64,000 nt of DNA from Wansuia hejianensis (GCF_014337215.1 NZ_CP060635.1:1935501-1999500), one strand, 5' to 3'; positions 41,947-50,859 are shown, counted from the stretch's first letter. The notes: generated by a model from the letters alone, not told the origin. A program made the numbers and translations.

Positions 41947-42015
41947 ATTCTAGCAGGGAATCCGGGAATGTAAACAGTTTTTCAGCAAGTGGTAGGATTT
42001 AGAAGGTAAGTGGTA
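41947..42015 (-). promoter_or_regulatory. LytTR gene promoter with 21-bp-spaced direct repeats
   Basis: Minus strand: TTTACA (41974-41969), 16 bases, TAGAAT (41952-41947). Upstream, TACCACTT occurs twice (42015-42008 and 41994-41987), exactly 21 bases apart, two helical turns, the spacing LytTR dimers use. Confidence 0.6.
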
Positions 42016-42016
42016 A

Positions 42017-42056
42017 GAAAACGGGGAGTCCGGCAAACCTGGTCTGCCGGACTCCC
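42017..42056 (-). terminator. Terminator after the AEC transporter gene
   Basis: GGGAGTCCGGCA (42024-42035) and TGCCGGACTCCC (42045-42056) pair perfectly; on the minus strand CGTTTTCTT follows. It abuts the LytTR operator repeats. Confidence 0.85.
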
Positions 42057-42067
42057 GCTTAAAGCTT

Positions 42068-42994
42068 TTAAAATATGGTATCGACTAAAATTAGCAGTAT
42101 GAAAAAACTGATAAACACCGTGATGGAATTTAAAAAACTCGCAAGAGCTCCATCGCCGCCGCTCTTCTCTGTAAATACCGGGGCAAGCGTGCCAACCGGT
42201 GCAAATGCACACAGGGCCGCAATCTGCCGGATCTTAGGTTCAACAGGCAGAGTGTAATAAATCACTAGGGCCAGAACCGCTGCTGTGCCGACCCGGATGC
42301 CAATGGTCTGGAAGGCTGCTTTTATCTTCTCCCTATCCTTCTGCGGCTGAAACATCAGCCCCACCATAAACATCGCCACAAAAGCGTTCGCCTCTGCAAA
42401 CGGCGCCGTTACAGTGCCAAGGATCTCAGGAAGCCTTACATGACAAGCCATCAATAGCAGCATGATAAAATATGCGTCAAATGTCACAGAAGTAACAACA
42501 TTTTTAAGAAATCCCCCGACTGTATGCCAAATGCCCTTCTGTCCACCCTGATTCAAGTGCAGCAGCGCACAGGTCGCAGCGTATCCTCCGCCCGCCATCA
42601 CCAGCGCATTCCCGATGTCATACATGCTGCAGCTCACCGCTCCCGCCGCTCCATAAAAGACCTGGACAATCGGCAGAATAAATGCGCCGATATTTCCGCC
42701 CGCTGAATTAATCATGCCAAAGGCTCGCAATCCGGCCTCCTTTTTGCGAAGTACCACAAAAGCCGTGAGCATCGGAAGGAGAGCGCATAAAAATCCAATC
42801 AGGACCAGCCAATACATAGAAGGCTCCGGTCTGAAACCGACGCATACATGTACGACAGTCAGCGGCAGCGTGATGTTCATCACAATCCGGCTGAGAATCC
42901 GGTAATCATCTTTTCCAAAGACACCCGCCTGTTTTAAAGCAATAGCCAGAAAAATGATCCCGATATAAACCAGCGGCTTGATAATGCTTTCCAC
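42068..42994 (-). CDS. AEC-family (auxin efflux carrier-like) transporter
   Basis: 308 residues, about ten membrane helices, of the AEC family that carries malate, malonate and other organic acids. The start is a GTG at 42994 that shares its G with the TAG stop of the UroD-like gene, so the pair is coupled. Family features include RILSRIVMNITLPLTVVH in the first helices, INSAGGNIGAFILPIVQVFYG and CAFAPVGTLAPVFTEKSGGD near the C-terminus. Its partner gene suggests that it transports the substrate or product of that enzyme. Confidence 0.88.
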   Translation of the reverse strand: MESIIKPLVYIGIIFLAIALKQAGVFGKDDYRILSRIVMNITLPLTVVHVCVGFRPEPSMYWLVLIGFLCALLPMLTAFVVLRKKEAGLRAFGMINSAGGNIGAFILPIVQVFYGAAGAVSCSMYDIGNALVMAGGGYAATCALLHLNQGGQKGIWHTVGGFLKNVVTSVTFDAYFIMLLLMACHVRLPEILGTVTAPFAEANAFVAMFMVGLMFQPQKDREKIKAAFQTIGIRVGTAAVLALVIYYTLPVEPKIRQIAALCAFAPVGTLAPVFTEKSGGDGALASFLNSITVFISFFILLILVDTIF

Positions 42995-44223
42995 TATTTC
43001 ATCAGATGGGAATACCTGGATACTTTCAGCCAGTCGAAGCCGTAGCCTTCCACATTATGTTCCATCTTTTCCTTTAAAAAGTCTTCAAAGGGCCTGTCTT
43101 CCGGAATCTCATAGGGCGTATCCCCGTCTGCGCCCGGAGCTCCAAATACTCTGACCGCCTTCGTCGCCGCCAGCAATTTATCCGTGGGTGTCTTAGGAGA
43201 AAGGTTATTGAAGAAAAAGATCAACGGTGTCGGGCCGTCCTTGCCCTTCAGCACAAAATTCTTGATGATGGAGACTGTCTCTTCTATGGAGCCGAATTCC
43301 ACCTGTTTTGCCGCAATTCCCGCCATCAGAGGTACCCCGTGCTCCGTGGCCACCCGCCTCGCATATTCGGGGGTCAGCTCAGTCAGATCCGGATCAATAC
43401 AGAAAAACATGTTGTTGGACCATACAATGAAATCTTCATATTCTTTTCTGTCCGTGCCTGTGAGCTGCGCAGTCCCGAAAAATGCCGTATCCTGCAATAC
43501 AATTCCCGGCATATTCAGCTTTTCCAGTTCCCGTTCCAGGCTGGGCTTAATGAATTCCCTGACGATCTTCGGAGTGACGACCGGAACAGAAGCAAACGCG
43601 TCAGCCAGCGACATTGTGGCAAAGCCCGGCAGCACCTCTGCCAGCGCCCGGAACATCGGAGCATGAAAATCATCCACAATCCTGTTCAAAAATTCTGTGA
43701 CAAATTCCGGATCCTCCATGGTCGCCATAATCAGATTGTCAACGCCGTAGAGATTGCCTGCCAGTGTCCAGGGGGCGGACATTGTCGGGAAGGTATCTGC
43801 TCCCGTATACTGCTTATATGCTTCGCAATATTTAATCAGATAGGGAAAACGTCCCGTGTCCAGGCCTTTAAACTTGATCTTGTCAAAATCCTTCTCGTCT
43901 TTAATCAGATAATTGCTGCGTACGATATCAGAGCAATGATCCGGATAAAATTTCAGCTCCGCTCCCATCGCTTCCGCTTCAAAATTGTAGATGTCCAGGT
44001 TGGCGATAATCAGGTCGATGTCCAGATACTCCTGTACCAGAAGTGTACATTCTGCCATTGCAACGGGATCATCCCGCAGCAGATAATCATAAGGCACCCC
44101 GCAGAGCTCCGGAATCAGCTCAGTCACCAGCGCCGACAGAATCGCATCGGTTTCCGGCCACTTCCCCAGATTCTGAAATCTGCCGAATGCTTTGTCCATA
44201 AACTTAGTTTCTGTGCCATTCAT
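42994..44223 (-). CDS. Uroporphyrinogen decarboxylase/MtaA-superfamily protein
   Basis: 409 residues of the UroD/MtaA/CmuA TIM-barrel superfamily (MSAPWTLAGNLYG about residue 145; MSLADAFASVPVVTP about 210; PTPLIFFFNNLSP about 340). In methylamine and methoxy metabolism such proteins move methyl groups between corrinoid proteins and coenzyme M or tetrahydrofolate. The His-x-Cys...Cys zinc set of MtaA is not visible, so a standard coenzyme M methyltransferase role is doubtful. No heme genes are nearby. It is coupled to an AEC transporter and next to a LysR regulator. GGGAGGACAAATAC precedes the ATG. Confidence 0.8.
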   Translation of the reverse strand: MNGTETKFMDKAFGRFQNLGKWPETDAILSALVTELIPELCGVPYDYLLRDDPVAMAECTLLVQEYLDIDLIIANLDIYNFEAEAMGAELKFYPDHCSDIVRSNYLIKDEKDFDKIKFKGLDTGRFPYLIKYCEAYKQYTGADTFPTMSAPWTLAGNLYGVDNLIMATMEDPEFVTEFLNRIVDDFHAPMFRALAEVLPGFATMSLADAFASVPVVTPKIVREFIKPSLERELEKLNMPGIVLQDTAFFGTAQLTGTDRKEYEDFIVWSNNMFFCIDPDLTELTPEYARRVATEHGVPLMAGIAAKQVEFGSIEETVSIIKNFVLKGKDGPTPLIFFFNNLSPKTPTDKLLAATKAVRVFGAPGADGDTPYEIPEDRPFEDFLKEKMEHNVEGYGFDWLKVSRYSHLMK

Positions 44224-44339
44224 GTATTTGTCCTCCCATTACTTTGATATTTTGCAGCATCAGCTGCCGTTACTGTAATTATAATGGCAGGAAAATATCC
44301 CTGTAAAACGACCCTTCGGAAATCTTTTGTTCCATTTCG

Positions 44340-45254
44340 TCAATGTGTGATAATATCTATAGTTTCCCTCATTCGCGGCGTCAGATGCTGTGATTTCCAC
44401 ACCACCAGCAAATCAGAATTCCCCTCTCCTTCCAGCTCTATTTTGCGGACATCTTCATTCTCCCAATCACAGCAGATCAGGCTTGAAGCCACATATGCGC
44501 CCTTTCCCAGATTCAGATTATATCTGGCCGACTCCGTGCTGCCGCAGATTGAGGAAAGAATCGGTGAGAATCCATGTTCCATACAGATCTTTTGCAGGAA
44601 TTCATAATAGTGAGGATAAGCAGTGGGCGACAGCGTAATAAAGGGATATGGACGGAAATCAGCAAAGGAATGAATTTCCTTTCCGAACAGCGGGTGCCCC
44701 CGGGCTATAAATACCGCATCAGGCGAACGGAAAATCGTCTTCCACCTGGTGTCCTTATTCCGGAAGTACGGTTTTTCCCCGGACCAGGTGATGACCATAT
44801 CGAAGATATCTTCATCCAGGGCAGCAGGCAGCGAATGCATGTCCCGCCGCTCCCACTGAATGTCTTCCAGAAGGCTTTTCTCCGCCTGCTCCTCCAGCTT
44901 GATCATTACATAATCCGCGCAAAATTTTGTCGTCTCCAGCAGGCCGATACGTATTTTGGACGATAGCTTTTCCTGTACATCACAAGCCTTTGAAATACTT
45001 TCCAGCACAATATCACAGACTCCTTTCCATCCTTCCGCCAGCTCTCTGGCTGCCGGCGTCGGCGTCAGGTTGTGATAGGCCCTGATAAAAAGCTGCAGGC
45101 CCAGCATTTCTTCCATAGTGCGGATTGTCTTGCTGATCATGGAAGGCGTAAAATTATACTCCTCCGCCACTCTGGAATAATTCCGGTACTGGAAGCATTT
45201 TAAAAAGATCTGGATCTGCTGCATAGAAATATTTAAAATATTATTATATTTCAT
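44340..45254 (-). CDS. LysR-family transcriptional regulator
   Basis: 304 residues from the ATG at 45254 (GGGAGGTAGATAC upstream). N-terminal helix-turn-helix QQIQIFLKCFQYRNYSRVAEE with TPSMISKTIRTMEEMLG, then a LysR effector domain. About 116 bases separate it from the UroD-like gene downstream in the same direction, so it probably regulates the UroD-AEC pair. It lies exactly where rpmJ and the alpha-operon genes would be expected after infA. Confidence 0.9.
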   Translation of the reverse strand: MKYNNILNISMQQIQIFLKCFQYRNYSRVAEEYNFTPSMISKTIRTMEEMLGLQLFIRAYHNLTPTPAARELAEGWKGVCDIVLESISKACDVQEKLSSKIRIGLLETTKFCADYVMIKLEEQAEKSLLEDIQWERRDMHSLPAALDEDIFDMVITWSGEKPYFRNKDTRWKTIFRSPDAVFIARGHPLFGKEIHSFADFRPYPFITLSPTAYPHYYEFLQKICMEHGFSPILSSICGSTESARYNLNLGKGAYVASSLICCDWENEDVRKIELEGEGNSDLLVVWKSQHLTPRMRETIDIITH

Positions 45255-45302
45255 GTATCTACCTCCCGGTCCTGACCCAGCATTGAATCAGTTACTGGAA
45301 TC

Positions 45303-45343
45303 CAAAATACCCGCACGATCTGGACCTTCCCAGACTGCGCGGG
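45303..45343 (-). terminator. Terminator ending the ribosomal operon after infA
   Basis: CCCGC...TCTGG-accttCC-CAGA...GCGGG folds into a stem of about 14 bp with one internal loop, followed on the minus strand by TATTTTGG. It is 30 bases past the infA stop. Confidence 0.7.
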
Positions 45344-45372
45344 CATACAAACCTCTGTTTCATTGCTTGTGC

Positions 45373-45591
45373 TTATTTATCTCTCCAGATAATACGTCCT
45401 TTGTCCAGATCGTAGGGAGAAAGCTCTATGGTCACTTTATCCCCTGGAAGGATTCTGATAAAATTCATGCGGAGTTTTCCGCTGATATGAGCCAGCACCA
45501 CATGCTTGTTCTCCAATTCTACTTTGAACATCGCATTGGGCAGCTTCTCCAGAACGGTTCCTTCCACCTCAATCACATCTGCCTTCGACAT
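45373..45591 (-). CDS. infA: Translation initiation factor IF-1
   Basis: 72 residues, an S1/OB-fold protein that binds the ribosomal A site during initiation. Typical sequence: MSKADVIEVEGTVLEKLPNA, NKHVVLAHISGKLRMNFIRI, SPYDLDKGRI. Last gene of the operon here; rpmJ, normally next, is absent. Confidence 0.98.
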   Translation of the reverse strand: MSKADVIEVEGTVLEKLPNAMFKVELENKHVVLAHISGKLRMNFIRILPGDKVTIELSPYDLDKGRIIWRDK

Positions 45592-45594
45592 ACA

Positions 45595-45858
45595 TCAAAC
45601 CTCCTTGACTTTAATTGCTTTTCGGATATCTTCATCTCTGATGGGCAGTTGTTCTCCCATCCTCTCCTGCAGTACCGCTGACACACCGTAATCGGGCTGG
45701 ATATGCCTGAGTTTCTTCTTCTTCAGCTTATCCAGGGGGCGGAGCCTCCCGTCAGACAGATATACATATGCTTCATCTGCTTCGATAATTATATATAGTT
45801 TTCCCTTGTCATGACCTGCCAGGCTTCTGGCATACATCCCTTTTACAAGCTGCTTCAT
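45595..45858 (-). CDS. KOW-domain (L14e-like) RNA-binding protein
   Basis: 87 residues with an N-terminal KOW motif (VKGMYARSLAGHDKGKLYII) and a basic centre (DKLKKKKLRHIQ). This small protein is regularly found between map and infA in clostridia and is thought to bind RNA or ribosomes; its exact role is unknown to me. Three bases separate it from infA. Confidence 0.85.
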   Translation of the reverse strand: MKQLVKGMYARSLAGHDKGKLYIIIEADEAYVYLSDGRLRPLDKLKKKKLRHIQPDYGVSAVLQERMGEQLPIRDEDIRKAIKVKEV

Positions 45859-45868
45859 GGCAACTCCT

Positions 45869-46624
45869 TTACCTGGTCAGGGTGAGCAGCTCCGGTTCAC
45901 CATCGGTGATCAGAACCGTATTCTCATAGTGAGCTGACAGCGAACCGTCTTCTGTCACGACCGTCCAGTCATCGTCCAGCCAGCACACATCAGCCGTCCC
46001 CATATCGATCATGGGTTCAATCGCCAGCGTCATCCCCGGCTGCAGAAGGATTCCCCTGCTTTTGCAGACAAAATTGGGAATCTGCGGGTCTTCATGCAGA
46101 TGGGTGCCGATCCCATGGCCCACCAGGTCTCTGACCACCCCATATCCAAACTTCTCCGCGTACTTACCGATAGCGGCGGATATTTCATGGAGGTGGCAGC
46201 CTGCCTTCGCATACTTAATGCCTTCAAAAAAGCATTGCCGGGTCACATCTATTAATTGCTGCGCTTCCTGGCTGATCTTGCCCACACCGTACGTACGGGC
46301 CGCATCCGAATGGTAACCTTCGTAAATCAGGCCAGCATCCAGGCTGACGATATCGCCCTCCCTGAGGAGCCTGCCCTTCTTGGGAATTCCATGTACTACC
46401 TCGTCATTCACAGATACACAAATAGATGCCGGATATCCGTTATAATGCAGGAAATTCGGAACACATCCCAGTTCACGGATCATCCTCTCGCCTTCATGGT
46501 CGATCTCCCAGGTGGAGATGCCCGGCCGGATGATCTTCGCAAGTTCATCATGAACCTGCTCCAGAAGCTTTCCTGCGTGTCTCATTAGTTCAATCTCTCT
46601 GGCAGTTTTAATTGTTACGGACAT
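45869..46624 (-). CDS. map: Methionine aminopeptidase type I
   Basis: 251 residues. Removes initiator methionine from new proteins. Metal ligands of the pita-bread fold are present: Asp in SLDAGLIYEGYHSDAART (two), His in GHGIGTHLHEDP, Glu in AIEPMI and the last Glu in VTEDGSLSAHYENT. The ribosome site AGGAG lies inside the end of adk. Confidence 0.97.
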   Translation of the reverse strand: MSVTIKTAREIELMRHAGKLLEQVHDELAKIIRPGISTWEIDHEGERMIRELGCVPNFLHYNGYPASICVSVNDEVVHGIPKKGRLLREGDIVSLDAGLIYEGYHSDAARTYGVGKISQEAQQLIDVTRQCFFEGIKYAKAGCHLHEISAAIGKYAEKFGYGVVRDLVGHGIGTHLHEDPQIPNFVCKSRGILLQPGMTLAIEPMIDMGTADVCWLDDDWTVVTEDGSLSAHYENTVLITDGEPELLTLTR

Positions 46625-46628
46625 ATTT

Positions 46629-47273
46629 TTATACTCCTAAAATCTTGACAATATCCTGGAATACCACGTCGATGTCCTGGGTACCGTCCACTTCAGCCAG
46701 CACGCCTGCCGCCTGATAATAGTCGATCAGGGGCTGCGTCTGCGCATGATATACGTCGAGACGTTTCTTCACCGTCTCCGGCTTGTCATCATCGCGGAGG
46801 ACGAGGCCGCCGCCGCAGACATCACAATTATCCTCAGTTTTCGGAGGATTGTATTCCACATGATAAGTTGCACCGCAGGCAAGACATGCACGCCGTCCAG
46901 ACATACGGTTCACTATGTTAGCATCCGGCACCTCGACATTAATGGCATAGTCCACTTTCTCACCGCGCTGGTCCAGAGCGGCAGTCAGTGCTTCAGCCTG
47001 AGGAATTGTCCTCGGAAATCCGTCCAGCACATATCCCCTGACCGCATCCGGCTGGGAAATCCTGTCCACCACCAGATCGCAGGTCAACTCATCAGGCACC
47101 AACAGGCCCTGATCCATATAGCTCTTGGCTTTCTTCCCCAGCTCCGTCCCATTCTTAATATTCGCACGGAAAATATCACCGGTAGAAATATGCGGAATGT
47201 CATACTTCTCTGCAATCCGTTTCGCCTGTGTTCCTTTACCGGCTCCCGGTGCCCCTAACATAATGATTTTCAT
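46629..47273 (-). CDS. adk: Adenylate kinase
   Basis: 214 residues from the ATG at 47273 (AGGAGAG upstream). P-loop GAPGAGKGTQ at residues 8-17, DGFPRT core motif, and a long LID with a four-Cys zinc site (CLACG, CDVCGG), the Gram-positive form. Interconverts ATP, ADP and AMP. Separated from secY by 161 bases with a hairpin. Confidence 0.98.
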   Translation of the reverse strand: MKIIMLGAPGAGKGTQAKRIAEKYDIPHISTGDIFRANIKNGTELGKKAKSYMDQGLLVPDELTCDLVVDRISQPDAVRGYVLDGFPRTIPQAEALTAALDQRGEKVDYAINVEVPDANIVNRMSGRRACLACGATYHVEYNPPKTEDNCDVCGGGLVLRDDDKPETVKKRLDVYHAQTQPLIDYYQAAGVLAEVDGTQDIDVVFQDIVKILGV

Positions 47274-47387
47274 ACACACGTACCTCTCCTAATAATTTGT
47301 TCATTAATTTGTTCGGATCAAGCGGGCTGACCCACTCTGCATTGTACAGGGACATTCAGAGAACCTTCCTGTGCAATAAAATACGAT

Positions 47388-47417
47388 AAGGCTGTGACAC
47401 TCGCGCGCCACAACCTT
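47388..47417 (-). terminator. Hairpin after secY, possible attenuator
   Basis: AAGGTTGTG/CACAGCCTT pairs over 9 bp (one G-U), followed on the minus strand by ATCGTATTTTATT. A second weaker inverted pair (TGCACAGG/CCTGTACA) follows before adk. May reduce adk-map-infA transcription relative to ribosomal genes. Confidence 0.5.
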
Positions 47418-47434
47418 ACTATAACACAAACGTG

Positions 47435-48745
47435 TCAATCGTTCAAGAATCCTTTGTAATTCCGGACCAGCATCATGGATTCCACCTGTTTCAATGTCTC
47501 CAAAATAACTGATACGATAATTATCAAGGAAGTCCCTCCAAAGGATACCTCAGCACTGAACATACCGTTGAAGAAGAAGGGAATGACGGCTACAATCGTA
47601 AGGCCGGCCGCCCCGATAAAAATGATATATTTCAGTACCGAATTCAGGAAATCCACCGTCGCTTTTCCGGGACGGATTCCCGGAATAAAACCGCCCTGCT
47701 TCTTCATATTATCCGCCACCTCAATGGGATTGAAGGTGATAGACGTATAGAAATAAGCGAAGAAGATCACCAGCACGACGTAGAGGATCAGTCCGATGCT
47801 TGAAAACCAGTCGCTTGGTTTGAACCAGTTGCTGGAGCTGAGCATATTGATAATTTTTCCGCCCCAGCCGCCGGGAGTCTTACCTGTAAATGCCACAATG
47901 ATGCCCGGGAAGGACATGATTGAAGATGCGAAGATAATCGGAATTACGCCGGCTGTATTGACCTTCAGCGGAATATGGGAGGACTGACCGCCCACCATCT
48001 TTCTTCCTACCATCTTCTTGGAATACTGAACCGGGATTCTTCTCTCCGCTCCGTTCAGGATCAAAACCAGTATTGTTACTGCCAGTATAATTACCGCAAT
48101 GACAATCCAGGCAACTGTTGCTTTCGCAATTGTTTTTCCTTTTACGAAATTTTCGAAGAGTGTAATCATATCCACCGGAATACGGGACAGGATATTGATC
48201 AGCAGGACCATGGAAATACCATTGCCCACACCCTTGTCGTTTATCTGCTCACCAATCCACATCAGGAAAGCGGAACCGGCTGTCAGAGAAGCGACCACCA
48301 CAATCACATTAACCGCGTTCAACTCAAGGATCAGCTTGTTGCCAAATCCGATACACATGGCAATGGATTCAAACAGTGAGAGGCCGACTGTCAGATAACG
48401 GGTAATAGCCGTCAGCTTCTTGCGGCCTTCTTCTCCGTCCTTCTGCATTTCCTCCAGCTTCGGAATCGCTATCGTCAGAAGCTGAATAATGATGGAAGAA
48501 GTGATGTACGGTGTAATACTAAGTGCAAAGATGGAAAAATTCGTAAAGCCGCCGCCTGTGAATGCGTTCAGAAATGTGAACGCATCATTGGAGCTGTTAT
48601 TGAAATAATTGCTGAAAAAGCTCGTATCAACGCCCGGCACCGGTATCTGTGATCCGACACGGATCACAACCAGTGCAAACAGAACGTAAAAAATCCTATG
48701 GCGTACTTCTTTAATCTTAAAAGCATCTCTTAAGGTTTTAAACAT
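47435..48745 (-). CDS. secY: Preprotein translocase subunit SecY
   Basis: 436 residues with ten membrane helices; the central pore of the Sec translocon. Typical motifs: GSQIPVPGVDTSFF near residue 32, SIFALSITPYITSSIIIQLL, RRIPVQYSKKMVG cytoplasmic loop and the C-terminal MMLVRNYKGFL. The start shares a base with the rplO stop (TAATG). Confidence 0.98.
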   Translation of the reverse strand: MFKTLRDAFKIKEVRHRIFYVLFALVVIRVGSQIPVPGVDTSFFSNYFNNSSNDAFTFLNAFTGGGFTNFSIFALSITPYITSSIIIQLLTIAIPKLEEMQKDGEEGRKKLTAITRYLTVGLSLFESIAMCIGFGNKLILELNAVNVIVVVASLTAGSAFLMWIGEQINDKGVGNGISMVLLINILSRIPVDMITLFENFVKGKTIAKATVAWIVIAVIILAVTILVLILNGAERRIPVQYSKKMVGRKMVGGQSSHIPLKVNTAGVIPIIFASSIMSFPGIIVAFTGKTPGGWGGKIINMLSSSNWFKPSDWFSSIGLILYVVLVIFFAYFYTSITFNPIEVADNMKKQGGFIPGIRPGKATVDFLNSVLKYIIFIGAAGLTIVAVIPFFFNGMFSAEVSFGGTSLIIIVSVILETLKQVESMMLVRNYKGFLND

Positions 48746-49185
48746 TAAATCACCTCGGCTGTCCCACCTGCTGCCTCAATTTTGGCTTTTGCGCTTTCAC
48801 TGAAGGCGTTCACTTTCACTGTAAGTTTCTTGGAAATTCCGCCATTCCCAAGGATTTTTACTCCGTCTTTCGGGTTGGATACCAAGCCTATTTCCATTAA
48901 GGACTCAATTGTTACCTCCGCGCCGTCCTCAAATCTCTCCAACTCGCTCACATTAATCGCTATGATTTCCTTAGAGTTCCTGCATGTAAAGCCTCTCTTC
49001 GGCAGTCTTCTGTATAAAGGCATCTGTCCGCCTTCAAAGCCTGGTCTCGGTGCTCCGGAACGAGCTTTCTGTCCCTTATGTCCTTTACCGGCTGTCTTAC
49101 CATTACCTGAACCATGTCCACGGCCTCTGCGGAAGCTATCACTGTGTCTGGAGCCTTCTGCGGGCTGTAAATTTGATAAGTCCAT
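48745..49185 (-). CDS. rplO: 50S ribosomal protein L15
   Basis: 146 residues; Gly/Arg-rich N-terminus (RRGRGHGSGNGKTAGKGHKG) and RRLPKRGF, standard for L15, which binds 23S rRNA. Coupled to secY. Confidence 0.98.
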   Translation of the reverse strand: MDLSNLQPAEGSRHSDSFRRGRGHGSGNGKTAGKGHKGQKARSGAPRPGFEGGQMPLYRRLPKRGFTCRNSKEIIAINVSELERFEDGAEVTIESLMEIGLVSNPKDGVKILGNGGISKKLTVKVNAFSESAKAKIEAAGGTAEVI

Positions 49186-49210
49186 GTTGGTACCTCCTTT
49201 TCACTAAAGA

Positions 49211-49390
49211 TTATTCTTCCACTTTCAACAGATAACCAACCTGCTTGATCATGCCGCGGATAGCAGCATTGTCAGGCTGTTCTACTGTGTGGTTAACTTT
49301 TCTCAAGCCCAATGCTTCTACAATCTTTTTATGCTTTGGTACACAGCCGATTGTAGATTTTACCAAAGTAATTTTTAACTTATCTGCCAT
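49211..49390 (-). CDS. rpmD: 50S ribosomal protein L30
   Basis: 59 residues, found by reading the gap between rpsE and rplO: MADKLKITLVKSTIGCVPKH ... IRGMIKQVGYLLKVEE. It has the L30 core (KSTIGxxxKHKKIVEALGL) and expected length. AGGAGGGCTGGAAAA precedes the ATG. Confidence 0.96.
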   Translation of the reverse strand: MADKLKITLVKSTIGCVPKHKKIVEALGLRKVNHTVEQPDNAAIRGMIKQVGYLLKVEE

Positions 49391-49404
49391 TTTTCCAGCC
49401 CTCC

Positions 49405-49914
49405 TTAAGCAAAGATCTCTTCAACAGCTTTGCCGCGCAGTCTTGCCACTTCTTCAGGAGTCTTTAACTGACGAAGACCTTCAATAGTTGCCAGAACTAC
49501 ATTCTGTTTGTTATTGGAGCCCAGTGATTTGGTACGGATATTCTGGATGCCGGCCAGCTCTACTACTGCACGGGCAGGGCCTCCTGCGATTACACCGGTA
49601 CCTTCCGGAGCTTTCTTCAGCAGAACCTCTGCGCTGCCGAATTTTCCAATAAAGTCATGGGTAACACTGTTGTTCTCATCTCTCGCAACGTTCACCAGTT
49701 TCTTCATGGCATCTTCTTTGCCCTTACGGATCGCCTCCGGAATCTCGGTTGCTTTTCCAAGGCCTGCGCCCACATGTCCGTTGTGGTCACCCACAACTAC
49801 TAAAGCGGTAAAACGGAAGTTACGACCACCTTTAACAACCTTGGTAACTCGCTTGATGGAAACAACTTTCTCTTCCAGCTCTAACTGGCTGGCATCAATG
49901 ATTGCATGTCTCAT
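49405..49914 (-). CDS. rpsE: 30S ribosomal protein S5
   Basis: 169 residues. VVSIKRVTKVVKGGRNFRF and GHVGAGLGKATEIPEAIRKG are the S5 signature regions involved in decoding accuracy. Normal length and position between rplR and rpmD. Confidence 0.98.
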   Translation of the reverse strand: MRHAIIDASQLELEEKVVSIKRVTKVVKGGRNFRFTALVVVGDHNGHVGAGLGKATEIPEAIRKGKEDAMKKLVNVARDENNSVTHDFIGKFGSAEVLLKKAPEGTGVIAGGPARAVVELAGIQNIRTKSLGSNNKQNVVLATIEGLRQLKTPEEVARLRGKAVEEIFA

Positions 49915-49932
49915 GTGTTCTTCTCCTTCCTC

Positions 49933-50301
49933 TTAGAATTCCAGACCGGCTTCACGTGCTGCGTCTGCCAGTGCCTGGATTTTTCCCTGATAAATGAAAC
50001 CGCCGCGGTCGAAAACCACTTCTTTAATTCCTGCCTCAACTGCTTTTTTACCGATCACAGTTCCCAGATATGCCGCTGCTTTTACATCGTTGGTTTTCTC
50101 TAATTCGGCTTTAACATCTTTCTGAAGAGTAGAAGCGGAAACCAGTGTATGGCCAACCGTATCGTCGATAATCTGTGCATACATATGACTGTTGCTGCGG
50201 AATACAGCCAGACGCGGTCTTGCTGCTGTGCCGGCGATATGATTACGCATTCTTCTATGCTTTTTCTGGCGAACCTGAGCTCTTGATACTTTATTAATCA
50301 T
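49933..50301 (-). CDS. rplR: 50S ribosomal protein L18
   Basis: 122 residues from the ATG at 50301 (AAGGAG nine bases upstream; a GTG two codons earlier is too close to that site). Binds 5S rRNA. Typical RPRLAVFRSNSHMYAQIIDD and FDRGGFIYQGKIQALAD. Confidence 0.97.
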   Translation of the reverse strand: MINKVSRAQVRQKKHRRMRNHIAGTAARPRLAVFRSNSHMYAQIIDDTVGHTLVSASTLQKDVKAELEKTNDVKAAAYLGTVIGKKAVEAGIKEVVFDRGGFIYQGKIQALADAAREAGLEF

Positions 50302-50319
50302 TTTCACACTCTCCTTATA

Positions 50320-50859
50320 TTATTTCTTACCAGTCTTGCCGACTTTACGTCTGATCACTTCATCAGCATACTTGATTCCCTTGCCCTTATAAGGCTCAGG
50401 TCTTCTCTTGTCTCTGATTTCAGCTGCATACTGGCCGACTTTTTCTTTATCGATACCTTTAACAGTGATCTTGTTTCCGTCGACAGCAGATTCCAGACCA
50501 GCCGGATCTTCCATCTCTACCGGGTGAGAGTAACCCAGATTCAGAACCAGTTTCTTTCCCTGTTTCGCTGCACGATAACCGACGCCGTTAACCTCCAGAA
50601 CTTTCTCATATCCTTCGCTGACGCCTACAACCATGTTGTGGATCAGAGTTCTGGTCAGCCCGTGCAGGGACTTCATTTTTTTCAAATCATTTGGCCTGGT
50701 AACGATTACCTGGCCGTCTTCCAGCTTGATAGACATTTCTTCCGGCAGGACTCTCTGGAGAGTTCCTTTCGGACCCTTTACTGTAACATCATTTCCCTCT
50801 TTAATATCAACCGTAACACCGGCGGGAACGGCTACTGGCAGTCTTCCTATACGTGACAT
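50320..50859 (-). CDS. rplF: 50S ribosomal protein L6
   Basis: 179 residues in two homologous halves; C-terminal RDKRRPEPYKGKGIKY is the family signature. Upstream is an unusual 234-base gap with tandem repeats before rpsH. Confidence 0.98.
   Translation of the reverse strand: MSRIGRLPVAVPAGVTVDIKEGNDVTVKGPKGTLQRVLPEEMSIKLEDGQVIVTRPNDLKKMKSLHGLTRTLIHNMVVGVSEGYEKVLEVNGVGYRAAKQGKKLVLNLGYSHPVEMEDPAGLESAVDGNKITVKGIDKEKVGQYAAEIRDKRRPEPYKGKGIKYADEVIRRKVGKTGKK

Noticed and set aside
44250..44275. Sigma-54-like GGCAGC...CTGC upstream of the UroD-like gene
   Set aside because: Spacing between the GG and GC elements is off by one and the flanking bases do not fit the consensus.
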